Source of the DNA: Cupriavidus plantarum
GTDB taxonomy: Bacteria; Pseudomonadota; Gammaproteobacteria; Burkholderiales; Burkholderiaceae
Direction: 5' to 3'
NCBI RefSeq assembly: GCF_905397285.1
Contig: NZ_CAJPUX010000008.1
Span: 28,666 to 92,665 of the forward strand
Length of the DNA: 64,000 bases
In this document: piece by piece, positions 62,014-64,000 of the stretch
Layout: each line of letters opens with the position of its first letter
Position numbering within the stretch: the stretch's first letter is position 1
The notes under the pieces: generated by a model
Databases searched by the model: none
The model's input: only the letters and a program-made list of their open reading frames with translations
Told to the model about the DNA's origin: nothing
Program-made: the position numbers and the translations under genes

Positions 62014-63847
62014 TGTATCGCTGCCCGCATGGCGCGCGCGCGAGCCGCAACATGTGGTCGATCACCTCGACCCGAGCGTGTGGACCCGCGTCAACCGGCT
62101 GCTCGTACGCAAGGCCCTCGCCGAATTTGCGCACGAGTCCGTGATCGCGCCTGTCGCACTCGGCAAACCGGACGCCGAAGACTGGCGTACGTACCGCGTC
62201 GACGCCGATACGGCCGGGTGCCATTACCGCTTCCGCGCGCAAATGATGGCGCTGCACCACTGGCGCATCGACCCCGCCTCCATCGAACGCATCGCCGAAA
62301 CGCGCGCGCCCGGCAATCCGCCGCTCGACGCCCTGACGTTCGTCAACGACTTCAAGCGCACGCTCGGCATCGACGCGGACAAGCTGCCGATCTACCTCGA
62401 CGAAATCAGCAGCACGCTGTTCGGCGCGGCCTACAAGCACACGCGCCAGTACCTCCCGGTCGATGCCCTTGTCGATGCCGACTACCAGGTCTACGAATCC
62501 GCGATGACCGAGGGCCACCCCTGCTTCGTCGCCAACAATGGCCGCCTGGGCTTCGACGCGGACGAGTACCGGACCTACGCGCCCGAAACGGGCGCGCGCT
62601 TCGCCATCGTCTGGCTAGCCGTCCACCGCGAGCACGCCCACTTCGCCTGCCTGCCCGAGCTCGACCACGACACGCTGCTCACGCGCGAACTCGGCGCCCA
62701 ACGCCTCGCGGCCTATCGGCAAACGCTTCAGGCGCTCGACCTCGACCCATCGCACTATCTGTTCATGCCCGCGCATCCGTGGCAGTGGTTCAACAAGCTC
62801 AGCATCGCGTTCGCCGCCGATGTGGCCAATCGCAAGATCGTCGCACTCGGGTATGGGGCGGACCTCTACGCGGCGCAGCAGTCCGTTCGCACCTACTTCA
62901 ACACGTCGCACCCCGAGAAGTGCTATGTGAAGACGTCGCTATCGGTGCTCAACATGGGCTTCATGCGCGGGCTATCGCCGCACTACATGGCGGGAACGCC
63001 GGCTATCAATGCCTATCTCCACGCGTTGATCGATGGAGATACCACGCTGCGGGCATACGGTTTCTCGATCCTGCGAGAGGTGGCATCGGTGGGATATCGC
63101 AACCGCTATTATGAAACGGCGCTGGAGCAGGACAGCCCGTACAAGAAGATGCTATCGGCCCTCTGGCGCGAGAGCCCGGTAAGCATGTTGAGAGAGGGGG
63201 AACGGCTGATGACGATGGCGGCGCTGCTGCATGTCGATCCGGCCGGTGACGCATTGCTGCCCGCACTGATCCGTCGATCGGGTCTACCGGCGCTCGCATG
63301 GTTGCGCAGCTACTTGCGCGCGTACCTCGAACCGCTGATGCACTGTTTCTACGCGCACGACCTCGTCTTCATGCCGCACTGCGAGAACTTGATCCTCGTG
63401 CTAGAGCAGCACCGCGTCACGCGCGTATTCATGAAGGATATCGCCGAGGAGTCCGCCATCCTCGACAAGGATGCCAGCCTGCCGGACAACGTGGCCCGTC
63501 TTGCCGTCGATATTCCCGACGACTTCAAGCTGCTTGGCCTGTTCATCGATGTGTTCGACGGCGTATTCCGGCACCTGGGCCATCTGCTCGTCGAACAGCA
63601 CGTCTGCACCGAAGACGCGTTCTGGCAATTGGTCGCCAACACCGCGCACGAATACCAGGCCGCGCATCCCGAACTGCGGCACAAGTTCAGGCGATACGAC
63701 CTTTTCCAGCCCGAGTTCCGGCACTCGTGCCTGAACCGGCTGCAGCTGCGCAATAACCTTCAGATGGTCAACCTCGCCGATCCCGCCTCGAGCCTGACGA
63801 TGGCCGGCACGCTGCGCAATCCGCTGACGAAATACCGGCGAGATTAG
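61997..63847 (+). CDS. NRPS-independent siderophore synthetase (IucA/IucC family, AlcC-like)
   Basis: The 616-residue protein is an NIS synthetase with the adenylation-site motif HPWQWFNKL (about 257-265), KCYVKTSLSVLNMGFMRG, and the C-terminal FhuF-like half. The length matches AlcC/PubC, which dimerise and cyclise N-hydroxy-N-succinyl-diamines to alcaligin or putrebactin. Only one synthetase is present, which argues against aerobactin. It converges on the rRNA operon. Confidence 0.9.
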   Translation: MNAPADVSLPAWRAREPQHVVDHLDPSVWTRVNRLLVRKALAEFAHESVIAPVALGKPDAEDWRTYRVDADTAGCHYRFRAQMMALHHWRIDPASIERIAETRAPGNPPLDALTFVNDFKRTLGIDADKLPIYLDEISSTLFGAAYKHTRQYLPVDALVDADYQVYESAMTEGHPCFVANNGRLGFDADEYRTYAPETGARFAIVWLAVHREHAHFACLPELDHDTLLTRELGAQRLAAYRQTLQALDLDPSHYLFMPAHPWQWFNKLSIAFAADVANRKIVALGYGADLYAAQQSVRTYFNTSHPEKCYVKTSLSVLNMGFMRGLSPHYMAGTPAINAYLHALIDGDTTLRAYGFSILREVASVGYRNRYYETALEQDSPYKKMLSALWRESPVSMLREGERLMTMAALLHVDPAGDALLPALIRRSGLPALAWLRSYLRAYLEPLMHCFYAHDLVFMPHCENLILVLEQHRVTRVFMKDIAEESAILDKDASLPDNVARLAVDIPDDFKLLGLFIDVFDGVFRHLGHLLVEQHVCTEDAFWQLVANTAHEYQAAHPELRHKFRRYDLFQPEFRHSCLNRLQLRNNLQMVNLADPASSLTMAGTLRNPLTKYRRD

Positions 63848-63873
63848 CGTAAAAACAAAAGCCCAAAAAACAA

Positions 63874-63902
63874 AACCCCTCAGCGGGAAGCGCTGAGGGG
63901 TT
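63874..63902 (-). terminator. rRNA operon terminator
   Basis: A 12-bp stem, AACCCCTCAGCG (63874-63885) with CGCTGAGGGGTT (63891-63902), closes a 5-nt loop. Read on the minus strand it is followed by TTGTTTTTTGG, a classic intrinsic terminator, right after 5S. It may also stop the siderophore operon from the other side. Confidence 0.85.
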
Positions 63903-63915
63903 CTGAGCATAAGAG

Positions 63916-64000
63916 CCTGGCGATGACCTACTTTCACACGGGTAATCCGCACTATCATCGGCGCGGAGTTGTTTCACGGTCCTGTTCGGGATGGGAAGGG
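63916..64000 (-). rRNA. rrf: 5S ribosomal RNA (3' part, cut by the window end)
   Basis: The minus strand matches the 3' two-thirds of beta-proteobacterial 5S rRNA, with CCGAACAGG, GCGCCGATGATAG and the closing GTAGGTCATCGCC segments. The 5' end lies outside the window. It marks the end of an rRNA operon transcribed toward the siderophore genes. Confidence 0.92.

Noticed and set aside
1..64000. tRNA genes, complete insertion sequences, prophage or toxin-antitoxin modules
   Set aside because: I saw no cloverleaf sequences, transposase genes, integrases or phage structural genes on either strand. A computed tRNA and IS scan would be needed to exclude short or degenerate ones.

Overview
The window is about 64 kb of dense, high-GC chromosomal DNA from a beta-proteobacterium of the family Burkholderiaceae, most plausibly Cupriavidus or a close relative. 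I infer this from four orphan TctC/Bug-type periplasmic binding proteins, the many LysR regulators, a TRAP transporter, a dmeRF-type metal operon, the katB-ankB pair, and the beta-proteobacterial 5S rRNA sequence at the right edge. No database search was possible, so the genus is an inference.

Layout. 1-9.9 kb: a LysR gene with a palindrome just upstream, an SGNH hydrolase, a Bug protein, two small overlapping genes (one with zinc-knuckle cysteines), a large M16 peptidase, a divergent SDR/TetR pair with repeated operators, the 3' remnant of a LysR gene, and an AraC regulator. 9.9-14 kb: a Bug protein, a NIPSNAP protein, a MarR regulator, a 2OG-oxygenase-like protein and the dmeR-dmeF nickel/cobalt operon with a C6-centred operator. 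14-21.9 kb: katG, a YbaK-like deacylase, a CGNR zinc-finger protein and an Asp-nucleophile alpha/beta hydrolase whose promoters carry related palindromes, a DHFR-like reductase, RidA and a GcvA-like LysR. 21.9-26.4 kb, minus strand: a catabolic operon with an FlK-type thioesterase, an amidohydrolase, a Bug protein, a class III CoA transferase and a crotonase-family protein. 26.6-34.6 kb, plus strand: a second catabolic cluster with an iron alcohol dehydrogenase, a Bug protein, a FAH-family enzyme, a TRAP transporter with an amidohydrolase inserted between its subunits, and an exported PPC-domain protein. 34.7-36.8 kb: katB-ankB. 36.8-41.1 kb: DUF3293, an outer-membrane barrel, an AraC/SDR divergent pair with 21-bp phased repeats, and a LysR gene. 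41.2-48.1 kb: a 1136-residue molybdopterin oxidoreductase fused to a PDR-type reductase, then an ornithine cyclodeaminase-family enzyme, an AtoE transporter and arginase. 48.2-54.9 kb, minus strand: a complete RND efflux operon and an 840-bp gene-free stretch. 54.9-57.9 kb: LysR divergent from a HAD dehalogenase/class II aldolase pair, then a BON protein. 58-63.9 kb: an ECF sigma factor and an NRPS-independent hydroxamate siderophore operon (monooxygenase, MFS exporter, acyltransferase, NIS synthetase) that converges on the 3' end of an rRNA operon, of which only part of 5S is present.

How the genes fit together. Much of the window is catabolic cassettes, each with its own regulator and solute-binding protein, plus oxidative-stress defence (two catalases), metal homeostasis and iron acquisition. 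The least conventional unit is the Mo-enzyme/PDR reductase fusion with its arginase/cyclodeaminase neighbours. Its single polypeptide could in principle carry electrons from NAD(P)H to a molybdenum site, but its substrate cannot be read from sequence.
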